Under the pieces are notes generated by a model. That model had not been told where the DNA came from. It made no database searches and worked only from the letters and a program-made list of their open reading frames with translations. Shown here one piece after another: positions 51,155 to 60,481 of a stretch of DNA of 64,000 bases. The stretch is taken from the NCBI RefSeq assembly GCF_001905665.1, contig NZ_LIVX01000009.1:1-64000 (forward strand), read 5' to 3'. The stretch comes from Streptomyces sp. CB02261. Lineage in GTDB: Bacteria; Actinomycetota; Actinomycetes; Streptomycetales; Streptomycetaceae. Made by a program: the position numbers and the translations under genes. Position 1 is the first letter of the stretch. Each line of letters starts with the position of its first letter.

Positions 51155-52456
51155 TCAGGCCTTCTCGTTCCAGACGCGCGGCCGCAGCGCCGTACCGCTC
51201 CGCCCCGACACCGGGGTCTTCACGGCGAGGAACTGGTTCACGCCGATCCGGTTGCGCTCGAAGGAGACGGCGGAGGCCGCCATGTAGAGCCGCCAGATCC
51301 TGGCGCGGCCGGGCGAGGTGAGCCGGACCGCCCGGTCCCACTCGCGCTCCAGGTTGGCGACCCAGCGGCGCAGGGTGAGCGCGTAGTGCTCGCGGATCGC
51401 CTCCACGTCCCTGACCTCGAAGCCGGCCGCCTCCAGGGTGCTCAGCGTGCGGCCCATCGGGGCGAGTTCGCCGTCGGGGAAGACGTACGCGTCGATGAAG
51501 GGGTCGACCTCGTACGCCTCCTCGTCGGGCTCGGGGCGCCGGGAGATCTGGTGGTTGAGGAGCCGTCCGCCGGGCTTCAGGAGCCCGTACAGGATGTCGG
51601 CGTACTCCCGGTAGCGGACCTCGCCGACGTGCTCGGCCATGCCGATCGAGGAGATCGCGTCGTACGGGCCGTCGGCGACGTCCCGGTAGTCCTGGACCCG
51701 GATCTCGATCCGGTCCGTCAGGCCCTCGTCGGCGATGCGCTTGCGGGCGTACGCGGCCTGCTCGCGGGAGAGGGTGATGCCGACGACCCGGGCGCCGTAC
51801 TCGCGGGCGGCGTGGAGGGCCATGGAGCCCCAGCCGCAGCCCACGTCGAGGAGCCGGTCGCCCTCCTGGAGGTTCAGCTTGCGGGCGATGAGGTCCAGCT
51901 TGTCCCGCTGGGCGTCCTCGAGTGAGCCGTCCGGCGTCCAGTACGCGCAGGAGTACACCATCGACGGGCCGAGGACGATCTCGTAGAAGTCGTTGCCCAC
52001 GTCGTAGTGGTGACTGATCGCCTGCTTGTCGCGCCGCTTGCTGTGCCGGCCGCCGCTGCGGCCCCGGATCTCCTCGGCCGGCGGCCGCGGCAGCAGCGGC
52101 AGCGGTCCCGCGAGCCGCAGCAGCGACCGGGCGGCGGCGCGGAGCCTCGGGTCGCGTACGGAGTCGAGGAGGCCCCTGGTGTCCTCGGCGCGCTCCCACA
52201 GGATGCCGGAGAGGCCGTCCAGGAGCGCGTAGAGGTCGCCCTCGACGTCGAGCTCACCCGCCACCCAGGCGCGGGCCAGGCCCAGTTCGCCGGGCTTCCA
52301 GATCATCCTGCGCAGGGCGCGGCGGTCGCGGACGATGAGGACGGGGCCGCCCACCGGGCCGGCTTCGCTGCCGTCCCAGGCTCGCAGTCGGACCGGGAGC
52401 GGTCCTCCGAGGAGTTCCTCGGCGAGAGTCGCCAGCCGCGACGCGGCATCGGCCAT
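51155..52456 (-). CDS. Cyclopropane-fatty-acyl-phospholipid synthase family methyltransferase
   Basis: A 433-aa SAM-dependent enzyme. After an N-terminal domain of about 150 residues comes AISHHYDVGNDFYEIVLG, MVYSCAYW, the SAM-binding LLDVGCGWGSMALHAA, GITLSREQAAYA and SSIGMAEHVG, all typical of the CFA synthase family. It would methylenate unsaturated phospholipid acyl chains. The ATG at 52456 has GGAGG 8 nt upstream; a GTG at 52465 is too close to that site. Confidence 0.88.
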   Translation of the reverse strand: MADAASRLATLAEELLGGPLPVRLRAWDGSEAGPVGGPVLIVRDRRALRRMIWKPGELGLARAWVAGELDVEGDLYALLDGLSGILWERAEDTRGLLDSVRDPRLRAAARSLLRLAGPLPLLPRPPAEEIRGRSGGRHSKRRDKQAISHHYDVGNDFYEIVLGPSMVYSCAYWTPDGSLEDAQRDKLDLIARKLNLQEGDRLLDVGCGWGSMALHAAREYGARVVGITLSREQAAYARKRIADEGLTDRIEIRVQDYRDVADGPYDAISSIGMAEHVGEVRYREYADILYGLLKPGGRLLNHQISRRPEPDEEAYEVDPFIDAYVFPDGELAPMGRTLSTLEAAGFEVRDVEAIREHYALTLRRWVANLEREWDRAVRLTSPGRARIWRLYMAASAVSFERNRIGVNQFLAVKTPVSGRSGTALRPRVWNEKA

Positions 52457-52564
52457 GGTGCACACCTCCGTGATCTCGTGCCCCAGAAATGCTCGTCACC
52501 AAGGGAACACCGTCCGTAGGCATTTCCAGTCCCGCCGCAACGCAATCCGTCCGGAAAACACGCG

Positions 52565-52600
52565 AAGGGCCGTCCGCACCACGGATGGCGGACGGCCCTT
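52565..52600 (-). terminator. Terminator after the NADH dehydrogenase gene
   Basis: A perfect 13-bp stem, AAGGGCCGTCCGC with its complement at 52588-52600, lies just past the minus-strand ndh stop. Confidence 0.75.
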
Positions 52601-52648
52601 GCGGGGGTACTGCGGGTCCTGCTGGTACTGCGCTCACCGCGGCCGCGG

Positions 52649-54028
52649 TCAGGAGGCCTTGGCCTTCTCCTGCACCGGGGCGGCCGGGGCGGGGGCGGGC
52701 TTGGCCGCCTCGTAGAACTCCTCGCGCGGCGTCTCGATGGCGCCGAGGGAGACGACCTCACGCTTGAGGAACATCGCGAGGGTCCAGTCGGCGAAGACGC
52801 GGATCTTGCGGTTCCAGGTCGGCATCGCCATGCCGTGGTAGCCACGGTGCATGTACCAGGCGAGACGGCCCTTGAGCTTGATCTTCACCTTGCCCATGAC
52901 GATCATCGCGACGCCCTTGTGCAGACCGAGTCCGGCCACCGCGCCCTTGTTGGCGTGGCTGTACTCCTTCTGCGGGAAGCCGCGCATACCGGCCACCACG
53001 TTGTCGCCGAGGACCTTGGCCTGGCGCAGGGCGTGCTGGGCGTTCGGCGGGCACCAGGCGTTCGGGTTGCCGGCCTTGCGGCCGACCATGTCCGGGACCT
53101 GGGCGTTGTCGCCGGCGGCCCACGCGTAGTCGAGGCCGTTGATCTGGAGCTTCTCGTTGCAGTCCACGTGGCCGCGGGGGCCGAGCGGCAGACCGAAGCG
53201 GGAGAGCGCCGGGTTCGGCTTCACGCCGGCGGTCCACACGATCGTGTTGGAGTCGACCTCGAGGCCGTTCTTCAGCACGACGTGGCCGTCGACGCAGGAG
53301 TCCATGGAGGTCTCGAGGTAGATCTCGATCCCGCGGCTCTCCAGGTGCTCCTTGCCGTACTGGCCGAGCTTGGGGCCCACCTCGGGGAGGATCTTGTCGG
53401 CCGCGTCGACCAGGACGAAGCGCATGTCCTCGCGCGACACGTTCTGGTAGTACTTCGCGGCGTCACGGGCCAGGTCCTCGACCTCGCCGATGGTCTCCGC
53501 GCCGGCGAAGCCGCCGCCCACGAAGACGAAGGTCAGCGCCTTGCGGCGGACCTCCTCGTCGGTGGTCGAGTCGGCCTTGTCGAGCTGCTCGAGGACGTGG
53601 TTGCGCAGGCCGATGGCCTCCTCGATGCCCTTCATGCCGATGCCCTGCTCGGCGAGGCCGGGGATCGGGAAGGTACGGGAGACGGCGCCCATCGCGATGA
53701 CGAGGTAGTCGAAAGGCAGCTCGTACGCCTCGCCGACGAGCGGCGCGATCGTGGCGACCTTGCGGTCCTGGTCGATGGTGGTGACCCGGCCGGTGAGCAC
53801 CTCGGCTCCGCGGACGACGCGTCGCAGCGGGACGACGACGTGGCGCGGAGAGATGCTGCCGGCGGCGGCTTCGGGGAGGAAGGGCTGGTAGGTCATGTAC
53901 GACCGCGGGTCGACGACCGTGACGGTCGCCTCCGCGTAGCGCATCTTCTTGAGGATGCGCCGAGCTGCGTACAGGCCTACGTACCCGCCGCCTACTACGA
54001 GGATCCTGGGACGCTCCGTGGTGCTCAT
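52649..54028 (-). CDS. ndh: Type II NADH dehydrogenase
   Basis: A 459-aa peripheral membrane flavoprotein that oxidises NADH and reduces menaquinone without proton pumping. The FAD motif is ILVVGGGYVGLYAA (about residues 11-24), and the NADH-binding motif FVFVGGGFAGAETIGEV (about 165). AWAAGDNAQVPD and the quinone-side segment WCPPNAQHALRQA follow. A C-terminal amphipathic membrane-association region is near WTLAMFLKREV. ATG at 54028. Rex-like sites lie upstream. Downstream on the same strand is the cyclopropane synthase gene, separated by a terminator. Confidence 0.93.
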   Translation of the reverse strand: MSTTERPRILVVGGGYVGLYAARRILKKMRYAEATVTVVDPRSYMTYQPFLPEAAAGSISPRHVVVPLRRVVRGAEVLTGRVTTIDQDRKVATIAPLVGEAYELPFDYLVIAMGAVSRTFPIPGLAEQGIGMKGIEEAIGLRNHVLEQLDKADSTTDEEVRRKALTFVFVGGGFAGAETIGEVEDLARDAAKYYQNVSREDMRFVLVDAADKILPEVGPKLGQYGKEHLESRGIEIYLETSMDSCVDGHVVLKNGLEVDSNTIVWTAGVKPNPALSRFGLPLGPRGHVDCNEKLQINGLDYAWAAGDNAQVPDMVGRKAGNPNAWCPPNAQHALRQAKVLGDNVVAGMRGFPQKEYSHANKGAVAGLGLHKGVAMIVMGKVKIKLKGRLAWYMHRGYHGMAMPTWNRKIRVFADWTLAMFLKREVVSLGAIETPREEFYEAAKPAPAPAAPVQEKAKAS

Positions 54029-54167
54029 GCCATCGAGTATCCACCCCGTCTGAGGGGGGTGCTCGTGCGCCCCTTCACAAGCTCTCCGGGTACCTCTGCT
54101 ACACTGCGCCGCCCACGTGATCCATGTCATGGTGCTGCAAAGGAACCGGGGTGCAGGGGCGAACGTT

Positions 54168-54184
54168 GTTCACCCCTTGTGAAC
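54168..54184. promoter_or_regulatory. Palindrome with TTGTGAAC half-site
   Basis: GTTCACCCCTTGTGAAC is symmetric (GTTCAC N5 GTGAAC). The half-site matches Rex operators but the arm order is reversed, so it may bind another regulator. Confidence 0.35.
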
Positions 54185-54269
54185 TGGCCCGGAGAGCCGC
54201 CGTTAACGCTGAACCGCAGGGCCCGTTCACGCGATGGAAACATCGAGCGAATCGGCCTCCGCACCTGCG

Positions 54270-54333
54270 AAAGGGCCCCGGAGCACCCCTCGGAGGGCCC
54301 AACGGCCCCCTTCGGACGCCCTCGGGGCCCTTT
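54270..54333 (+). terminator. Hairpin with T-tail between ppx and ndh
   Basis: Arms AAAGGGCCCCG (54270-54280) and CGGGGCCCTTT (54323-54333) pair perfectly around an inner hairpin and are followed by T and CC on the plus strand. It may end the minus-strand ppx operon, or a short rightward transcript. Confidence 0.55.
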
Positions 54334-54337
54334 TCCT

Positions 54338-54353
54338 TGTGAAGAACTTCACG
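54338..54353. promoter_or_regulatory. Candidate Rex operator
   Basis: TGTGAAGAACTTCACG matches the published Streptomyces Rex operator pattern TGTGAA-N4-TTCACA at all but the last base. It lies 310 bp upstream of ndh, a known Rex target in S. coelicolor to my recollection. Confidence 0.5.
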
Positions 54354-54398
54354 AACTTTCCCGACGGGGGTGCCGTCGGCAGGCCCGATAGCCGCCTT

Positions 54399-55313
54399 CT
54401 ATGCCACGGATAGGGCGATCCCATCGAGGATGTCGTGCTCGCTGACGACGACCTCGGAGGCTCCGACGCGCTCCACGATCTCCCTCAGGACGAGCGCTCC
54501 GGCGATGATCACGTCGACCCGGCCCGGGTGGATGACCGGGATCGCGGCCCGTTCGTCGTGGGTGGAGGCGAGCAGCCGCTCGGTGACCTCGGCGACCTGG
54601 GCGGCGGAGATCCGGGCGTGGTGGATCTTCTCGGAGTCGTACTCCGGGAGCCCGAGCGCGATCGCGGCGACCGTGGTCACCGATCCGGCGAGGCCCACGA
54701 GGGTCCCCGCGGTGGCGATCGGCACGGTCTCGGCGGCCAGGTCGAGCGCCGCGCGGACGTCGGCGCGGATCGCGTCGGCCTCCTCGGCGGTCGGCGGGTC
54801 GTGCCGGACGTGCCGCTCGGTGAGCCGGACGCAGCCGATGTCGACGGAGCGGGCCGCCTCGACGTGCCGGTTGCCGGTGACGAACTCGGTGGAGCCGCCG
54901 CCGATGTCCACGACGAGGTACGTCTCCGTGCCGTGCAGTTCGCCGGTGGCGCCGGTGAAGGAGAACTCGGCCTCCTGGTCGCCGGTGATGACCTCGGGCT
55001 CGACGCCCAGGATCTCCACAACCCCGTTCACGAACTCGTCGCGGTTCTCGGCGTCGCGGGAGGCGGAGGTGGCGACGAAGCGGAGCCTCTCGGCGCCGAG
55101 CTCCCTGATGACCTCGGCGTACTCGCGGCAGGCCGCGAAGGTGCGCTCCAGGGCCTCGGGGGCGAGCCGGCCCGTCCTGTCGACGCCCTGGCCGAGCCGG
55201 ACGATCGTCATCCGCCGGTCCAGCTCGACGAGGTCGCCCGTCTCGGGGTGCACGTCGGCGACGAGCAGGCGGATGGAGTTCGTACCGCAGTCGATTCCGG
55301 CGACCCGGGTCAT
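54399..55313 (-). CDS. ppx: Ppx/GppA family exopolyphosphatase
   Basis: A 304-aa ASKHA-fold phosphatase that hydrolyses polyphosphate or pppGpp. The phosphate 1 loop is GIDCGTNSIRLLVADV at the N-terminus, and the phosphate 2 loop VVDIGGGSTEF (about residue 140). Conserved FVATSASRDAENRDEF and GTLVGLAGSVTT are present. It is the short, single-domain actinobacterial form. ATG at 55313 overlaps the DUF501 stop (ATGA). Confidence 0.9.
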   Translation of the reverse strand: MTRVAGIDCGTNSIRLLVADVHPETGDLVELDRRMTIVRLGQGVDRTGRLAPEALERTFAACREYAEVIRELGAERLRFVATSASRDAENRDEFVNGVVEILGVEPEVITGDQEAEFSFTGATGELHGTETYLVVDIGGGSTEFVTGNRHVEAARSVDIGCVRLTERHVRHDPPTAEEADAIRADVRAALDLAAETVPIATAGTLVGLAGSVTTVAAIALGLPEYDSEKIHHARISAAQVAEVTERLLASTHDERAAIPVIHPGRVDVIIAGALVLREIVERVGASEVVVSEHDILDGIALSVA

Positions 55314-55849
55314 TCCGCGGTCTCCTTCTCCTCGCCGCACGGCGTGACGCAGGGCCCCTTCGCCCACCACTCCGGCAGCATCGCGAGCGCCTCGTCGCCG
55401 AAGGGGTTCACGCCCGGGCCGGCGGCCAGCGAGTGGCCGACGAGGACGTGCAGGCACTTGACCCGGTCCGGCATGCCGCCGGCGCTCGGGAAGCCTTCGA
55501 GGACCTCGATGGCGTCACGGCGGGCGATGTAGTCCTCGTGCGCGGCCCGGTAGGCGGCGGCGAGCTCCGGGTCGGTGGCGAGCCGGGCCTGCATCTCCTT
55601 CATGACCCCGTTGGCCTCCAGGGTCCCGATGGCCGAGGCCGCCCGGGGGCAGGTCAGGTAGTACGTGGTCGGGAACGGCGTGCCGTCGGGAAGCCGGGGC
55701 GCGGTCTCGACGACGTCCGGGTTGCCGCACGGGCAGCGGTGCGCGATGGCGCGCAGGCCGCGGGGCGGCCGGCCGAGCTGGAGCTCGAAGGCGGCGATGT
55801 CCGCCTCGGTGGGCTCGGTGCGTTCGGTCTGCGGAGGGGGCGTTTCCAT
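55310..55849 (-). CDS. DUF501 family protein
   Basis: A 179-aa conserved actinobacterial protein. It has a cysteine-rich motif HRCPCGNPDVVET and later YYLTCPRA, FPSAGGMPDRVKCLHVLVGH and CVTPCGEEKE, so it may bind metal. The family is almost always found between divIC and ppx near enolase. Function unknown. ATG at 55849, 30 bp after the divIC stop, coupled to ppx. Confidence 0.88.
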   Translation of the reverse strand: METPPPQTERTEPTEADIAAFELQLGRPPRGLRAIAHRCPCGNPDVVETAPRLPDGTPFPTTYYLTCPRAASAIGTLEANGVMKEMQARLATDPELAAAYRAAHEDYIARRDAIEVLEGFPSAGGMPDRVKCLHVLVGHSLAAGPGVNPFGDEALAMLPEWWAKGPCVTPCGEEKETAE

Positions 55850-55879
55850 GTCTGCCTTGCTCGTCAGGTCGTTTCGGGC

Positions 55880-56350
55880 TTACGGACGGTCGGCGTGGTC
55901 GACGCCGTCCCAGAGGTTGTCGTACCAGGGGCGGTCCGCCGCGCCCTGGTCGGTGCGGGGCCGCTGCTCCGCGCCGGGGTCGTTCACGGTGAATCCGGTC
56001 TCGCCGGGGAGCACGTAGTGCAGGTGCTCGCGGGCGAGGCGGCGGACGTAGGCCGGGTCCTGGAGGCGGGCCTTCTCGTCCTTCAGTTCCTCGACCCGCC
56101 GGGCGGCGTCGGCGGCCTTGCGCTCCTGCTCGGCGATCTCGCCCTGCTGGGAGACGTAGCTCCGCATGGGGTAGGCGAGCGCCACCACGAGGGAGCAGAC
56201 GACCAGGGCGAGGAAGGCCGCGCGGCCGGTGAGCCGGGAGCGGCGGGCCTGGCGGCGGGTCTGGGAGCGGTAGACACGGGCGGCGGTCTGCTCGCCGAGC
56301 AGCCTGATCCGGGTCGCGGTCGAGAACCGGTCCCGGTCCTTCGCGGCCAT
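55880..56350 (-). CDS. divIC: Septum formation initiator (FtsB/DivIC-like)
   Basis: A 156-aa bitopic division protein: basic cytoplasmic N-terminus (about 50 residues), one span (AAFLALVVCSLVVALAY), then an extracytoplasmic coiled coil (EIAEQERKAADAARRVEELK) and the family motif DPAYVRRLAREHLHYVLPGE. In Streptomyces DivIC stabilises sporulation septa with FtsL. ATG at 56350; an upstream GTG at 56389 adds 13 residues and lies in the enolase terminator hairpin. Confidence 0.88.
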   Translation of the reverse strand: MAAKDRDRFSTATRIRLLGEQTAARVYRSQTRRQARRSRLTGRAAFLALVVCSLVVALAYPMRSYVSQQGEIAEQERKAADAARRVEELKDEKARLQDPAYVRRLAREHLHYVLPGETGFTVNDPGAEQRPRTDQGAADRPWYDNLWDGVDHADRP

Positions 56351-56378
56351 GTCGTGTCGCCTCCCCTGTTCACGCGGA

Positions 56379-56415
56379 CGTCCCCGCACACGGTACGTGA
56401 CCGAGTGCGGGGACG
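56379..56415 (-). terminator. Hairpin between enolase and divIC
   Basis: Arms CGTCCCCGCAC (56379-56389) and GTGCGGGGACG (56405-56415) enclose a small inner stem. It would attenuate or terminate read-through from eno into divIC. Confidence 0.65.
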
Positions 56416-56460
56416 GACGGAACTACCAGGTGTGAAGCTGTCAGCCCTTGCGGTGGCGCG

Positions 56461-57747
<1,287 letters not shown>

Positions 57748-57761
57748 GAGCATCTCCTTCT

Positions 57762-57785
57762 GGGATGTGACGCGGGATGTGACGC
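57762..57785. repeat. Tandem 12-bp direct repeat in the enolase leader
   Basis: GGGATGTGACGC occurs twice without a gap, 15 bp upstream of the enolase start. On the mRNA strand it reads GCGTCACATCCC twice. It may bind a regulator or be a replication slip. Confidence 0.75.
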
Positions 57786-58084
57786 AAGGTCGGTGCAGGG
57801 TCGCTTGGCCTTGCGGCAAGAGCCTAACCGGCGCGGGGGCTCCGGCCTGCCGGGCGCCCGCCCCCTGGGACGAAAAAGGACCCAAGGGCATGCATCTCGG
57901 GACGAAGGACCCCAGATCTACTGGACGGTAACCATCAGGTCCTCCCGAACGGGTGTGCCGGGGCACAGCCACGCCCCGAGAAGGGGCCCGCGCGGGTCCT
58001 CCCGAGAACGGGGGAACCCCGGACCGACGCGCACGGGGGAAGGCGCGCCGGCCCGGGGTGGTCACCGCGGGAGGGTCATGGGGA

Positions 58085-58110
58085 CCGCGTGAGCCGCCGG
58101 ACTCACGCGG
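58085..58110 (-). terminator. Terminator after the Rpf/LysM gene
   Basis: A perfect 9-bp stem CCGCGTGAG/CTCACGCGG lies just past the minus-strand stop at 58121. Confidence 0.7.
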
Positions 58111-58120
58111 ACCGCCGGGC

Positions 58121-58834
58121 TCACTTCAGGTGGAGCTGCTGGCCCGGGTAGATGAGGTCGGCGTCCTCGACGACGCCCTTGTTCAGCTCGAAGAGCTTGG
58201 CCCAGCCGCCCTTGACGGCGTGCGCCTGGGCGATGGTGCCGAGGGTGTCACCGGCGACGACCTTGTACTCGCCGTCACCCTTCTTGACCGACTTGCCGGT
58301 CGGGGTGGTGACGGTCTTCTTGGTGGCGGCCTTCGGCGTGGCCTGCGGGGCCTGCTGCGCGGACTTCTGCGGGGCCTTGCGCTGCTCGCTGCGGGTGGTC
58401 GGCTGCTCGGCCTTCCGCTCCTGCTTCTGCGGGACGGACTCGGCGGAGCCGCCGTCGTAGGAGGCGTTGGAGAGGCCCACGCCACAGCTCGGCCAGGCAC
58501 CCTTGCCCTGGCCCGCGAGGACCTTCTCGGCGATGGCGATCTGCTGCGACTTCGACGCCTGGTTGGCGGTCGAGGCGTAGGCGGTGCCGCCGTACGCGGC
58601 CCAGGTGGAGGCCGAGAACTGCAGGCCGCCGTAGTAGCCGTTGCCCGTGTTGATGGACCAGTTGCCGCCGGACTCGCACTGGGCGACGCGGTCCCACTCG
58701 GAGGCCGTGGCGGCCGAGGCGGTGCCCGCGGTCATCAGCGGGGCGGCCACGGCGACACCGGTGACGCCGACGAGCGTGACGACCTGGGTGGCCTTGGAGG
58801 GACGGCGGTGTTTGCCCTTGCCGGAAAACAGCAT
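58121..58834 (-). CDS. Resuscitation-promoting factor with LysM domain
   Basis: A 237-aa secreted peptidoglycan hydrolase. A signal peptide (TLVGVTGVAVAAPLMTAGTASA) leads to the Rpf transglycosylase-like domain, with catalytic Glu in RVAQCESGGNW and GYYGGLQFSASTWAAYGG. A Lys/Gln/Pro-rich linker follows, then a C-terminal LysM (YKVVAGDTLGTIAQAHAV). It cleaves cell-wall glycan during germination and growth. The ATG at 58834 has GGAG 7 nt upstream; the GTG at 58849 lies before that site. A c-di-AMP riboswitch immediately upstream controls it. Confidence 0.92.
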   Translation of the reverse strand: MLFSGKGKHRRPSKATQVVTLVGVTGVAVAAPLMTAGTASAATASEWDRVAQCESGGNWSINTGNGYYGGLQFSASTWAAYGGTAYASTANQASKSQQIAIAEKVLAGQGKGAWPSCGVGLSNASYDGGSAESVPQKQERKAEQPTTRSEQRKAPQKSAQQAPQATPKAATKKTVTTPTGKSVKKGDGEYKVVAGDTLGTIAQAHAVKGGWAKLFELNKGVVEDADLIYPGQQLHLK

Positions 58835-58850
58835 GGAGATTCTCCTCACC

Positions 58851-58991
58851 GACGCCTGTGAGGTGAGCTGTCGGGTTCGGGCCGGAAAGTTGCCCGGCCG
58901 CGTGTCCTAGCACGCGGCTTCACCCCAAGCCGGTCTTCGGCCGTCTTTCTCAACGGCCGGGACCGGCACTTACCTTGGGTCCCCCACTCCT
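58851..58991 (-). ncRNA. c-di-AMP (ydaO/yuaA) riboswitch
   Basis: On the minus strand the leader contains conserved ydaO blocks in order: GGGGGACCCAAGG (about 58986-58974), CTTGGGGTGAAGCC, a stem (CCGCGTG and CACGCGG), GGGCAACTTTCCGGCCCG, then CGAACCCGACAGCTCACCTC (about 58880-58861) and ACAGGCGT. This class senses c-di-AMP and usually turns cell-wall hydrolase genes off when it is bound. Its 3' end lies about 17 nt before the Rpf start. The boundaries are estimates. Confidence 0.85.
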
Positions 58992-59269
58992 GCCTTCGGC
59001 GCTTACGCGACGACTGTTCCCATCGGCCGACGGCAGGATTCGGCGTTTCGGTCGACGGGGCCCGCGGTGGCGAGCGGTGACGACCGTAGACACAGACCCA
59101 CCGGAAGTTCAAAGAGGCGCATTGCGGAAATATCGCCCCTGCTTGCCTTCCGATGAGTGGCATTTGTGCAGGTGAGAGGTGACGGGAGCAAACATCGCGG
59201 GCGGGACACGCCAGTTGGGGCGAAGAGACCCATGTCTCACTTGCCCAGAACCGGACATACGCCCCCGAA
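58992..59269. other. Promoter region of the riboswitch-controlled Rpf gene
   Basis: A gene-free stretch of 278 bp upstream of the aptamer, including AT-richer sequence near 59120-59160. No consensus promoter or operator stood out. Confidence 0.5.
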
Positions 59270-60388
59270 TCAACCGGCCGCCGCGACCGAACCGTCCGTC
59301 AGATCGAGGCTCTGACCAGGGAGGATGAGGTCCGGGTCGATGCCGACCGTCCGCCGGTTGGCGTCATAGAGGGCGGTCCAGCCCCCGGGGAGCTCCTTCT
59401 CCTGCGCGATGTCCGACAGGCTGTCGCCCGGCTGAACGGTGTACGCGCCCGAAGTGCCCTGACTGTCCGTTGCGTCCGACTTCTTCGCGTCGTCGACCGG
59501 TGTCACGGCGAGGGGGCTTTCGGTCAATGTGTTGCTGGGCGAGGCATGTCTACCCGATTCGGATGAACTGTCCGGCTTGCCGGTTTCCTCCGGCGCGGCG
59601 TCACCGCGGTGCTTGCCGGTGCCGGGGGCGGCCGACGCCGCGTCACCTTCCGGCGCGCCGGGCGTAACGGACACATCGGGCGTTCCGGGCATGACGGAGG
59701 TGTCAGGAGTGCCGGGGGTGACCGGAGTGACCGGCGCCGCCGGGTCGGTCGAGCCGGACGGGACGCCCGGCGTGCCCGGGGCGGAGGGGCTCACCGGGGC
59801 GGTCGGCGCGACGGGGTTCACCGGCGTGACGGGCGCGGCGGGCGTGACGGGCGCGGTCGGGGCGGTCGTCCCCGTGGCCGGCTTCGCGGCCGCAGGCGCC
59901 TCCGTGGCGCCCGAGGAGGCCTCCGGCAGCCCCGAGGTCCGGTTCGACTCGACGACCGGCCCCGTGGGGTCCTTCGGGACGGACGTCGGACCGGGGTCCA
60001 CGCCGGGGGCCGTGCCGTCGTTGGTCAGGCCGGCGATCGGCGCGCAGGTGGCCCACTCGGTGGAGCCCTTCGAGAGGGCCTTCTCGGCCACCGCGATCTG
60101 CTGGGCCCGGCTGGCCAGGTCGGCGCTGGGCGCGTACGCCAGGCCGCCGTGCCGCTCCCAGCTGTCCTGGGTGAACTGGAGCCCGCCGTACATGCCGTTG
60201 CCGAAGTTCGCGCTCCACTGACCGCCGGACTCGCACTCGGCGACGCGGTCCCACGTGGCGGCGTCGGCGGCGGAGGCGGACCCCGTGGCGAGCAGCGGCA
60301 GCGCCATGGCGGATCCGGTCACACCGGCTGCGACGACGATGGCGGGGGCCTGACGGGGGCGACGGTGTCGTCCGTTCCCGGAACGCAT
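59270..60388 (-). CDS. Rpf-domain protein with long linker and LysM domain
   Basis: A 372-aa secreted protein, paralogue of the one at 58121. Signal peptide (VVAAGVTGSAMALPLLATGS), Rpf domain (RVAECESGGQW with the catalytic Glu, MYGGLQFTQDSWERHGGLAY), a long Pro/Thr/Val/Ala-rich linker (about residues 125-310) with repeats such as TPAAPVTPVNPVAPTAPV, and a C-terminal LysM (YTVQPGDSLSDIAQEKEL). It has no riboswitch. The longer linker suggests a different position in the wall. ATG at 60388 with AAAGG. Confidence 0.9.
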   Translation of the reverse strand: MRSGNGRHRRPRQAPAIVVAAGVTGSAMALPLLATGSASAADAATWDRVAECESGGQWSANFGNGMYGGLQFTQDSWERHGGLAYAPSADLASRAQQIAVAEKALSKGSTEWATCAPIAGLTNDGTAPGVDPGPTSVPKDPTGPVVESNRTSGLPEASSGATEAPAAAKPATGTTAPTAPVTPAAPVTPVNPVAPTAPVSPSAPGTPGVPSGSTDPAAPVTPVTPGTPDTSVMPGTPDVSVTPGAPEGDAASAAPGTGKHRGDAAPEETGKPDSSSESGRHASPSNTLTESPLAVTPVDDAKKSDATDSQGTSGAYTVQPGDSLSDIAQEKELPGGWTALYDANRRTVGIDPDLILPGQSLDLTDGSVAAAG

Positions 60389-60481
60389 AGGAGCGCCTTT
60401 CGCGTGACGGCTGAGAGTGCGGTGAACGTAGCGGTATTCGAACGCTCGTCACAAGTCGATGGCCGCACGATCACGCGAAGA

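Larger units (their letters stand above)
54029..54398. other. Intergenic region upstream of ndh
   Basis: This 370-bp region contains a Rex-like site at 54338-54353, a palindrome at 54168-54184, a TTGTGAA half-site at 54080-54074 on the minus strand, and a hairpin with a T-tail on the plus strand at 54270-54334. A -10-like TACACT (54100-54105) points rightwards. The ORFs here look like chance. Confidence 0.6.
57748..58120. other. Intergenic region upstream of enolase
   Basis: This 373-bp gap holds the enolase promoter region (a -10-like TAGGCT on the minus strand near 57818), the 12-bp tandem repeat at 57762 and the rpf terminator at 58085. No gene was seen. Confidence 0.6.

Noticed and set aside
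54168..54184. GTTCACCCCTTGTGAAC as a full Rex operator
   Set aside because: The two arms are in the opposite order to the Rex consensus, so only a half-site matches.
54124..54342. A 72-aa open frame beginning MSWCCKGTGVQG
   Set aside because: There is no ribosome site, codon third positions are mixed, and it ends in the hairpin. A non-coding role is more likely.
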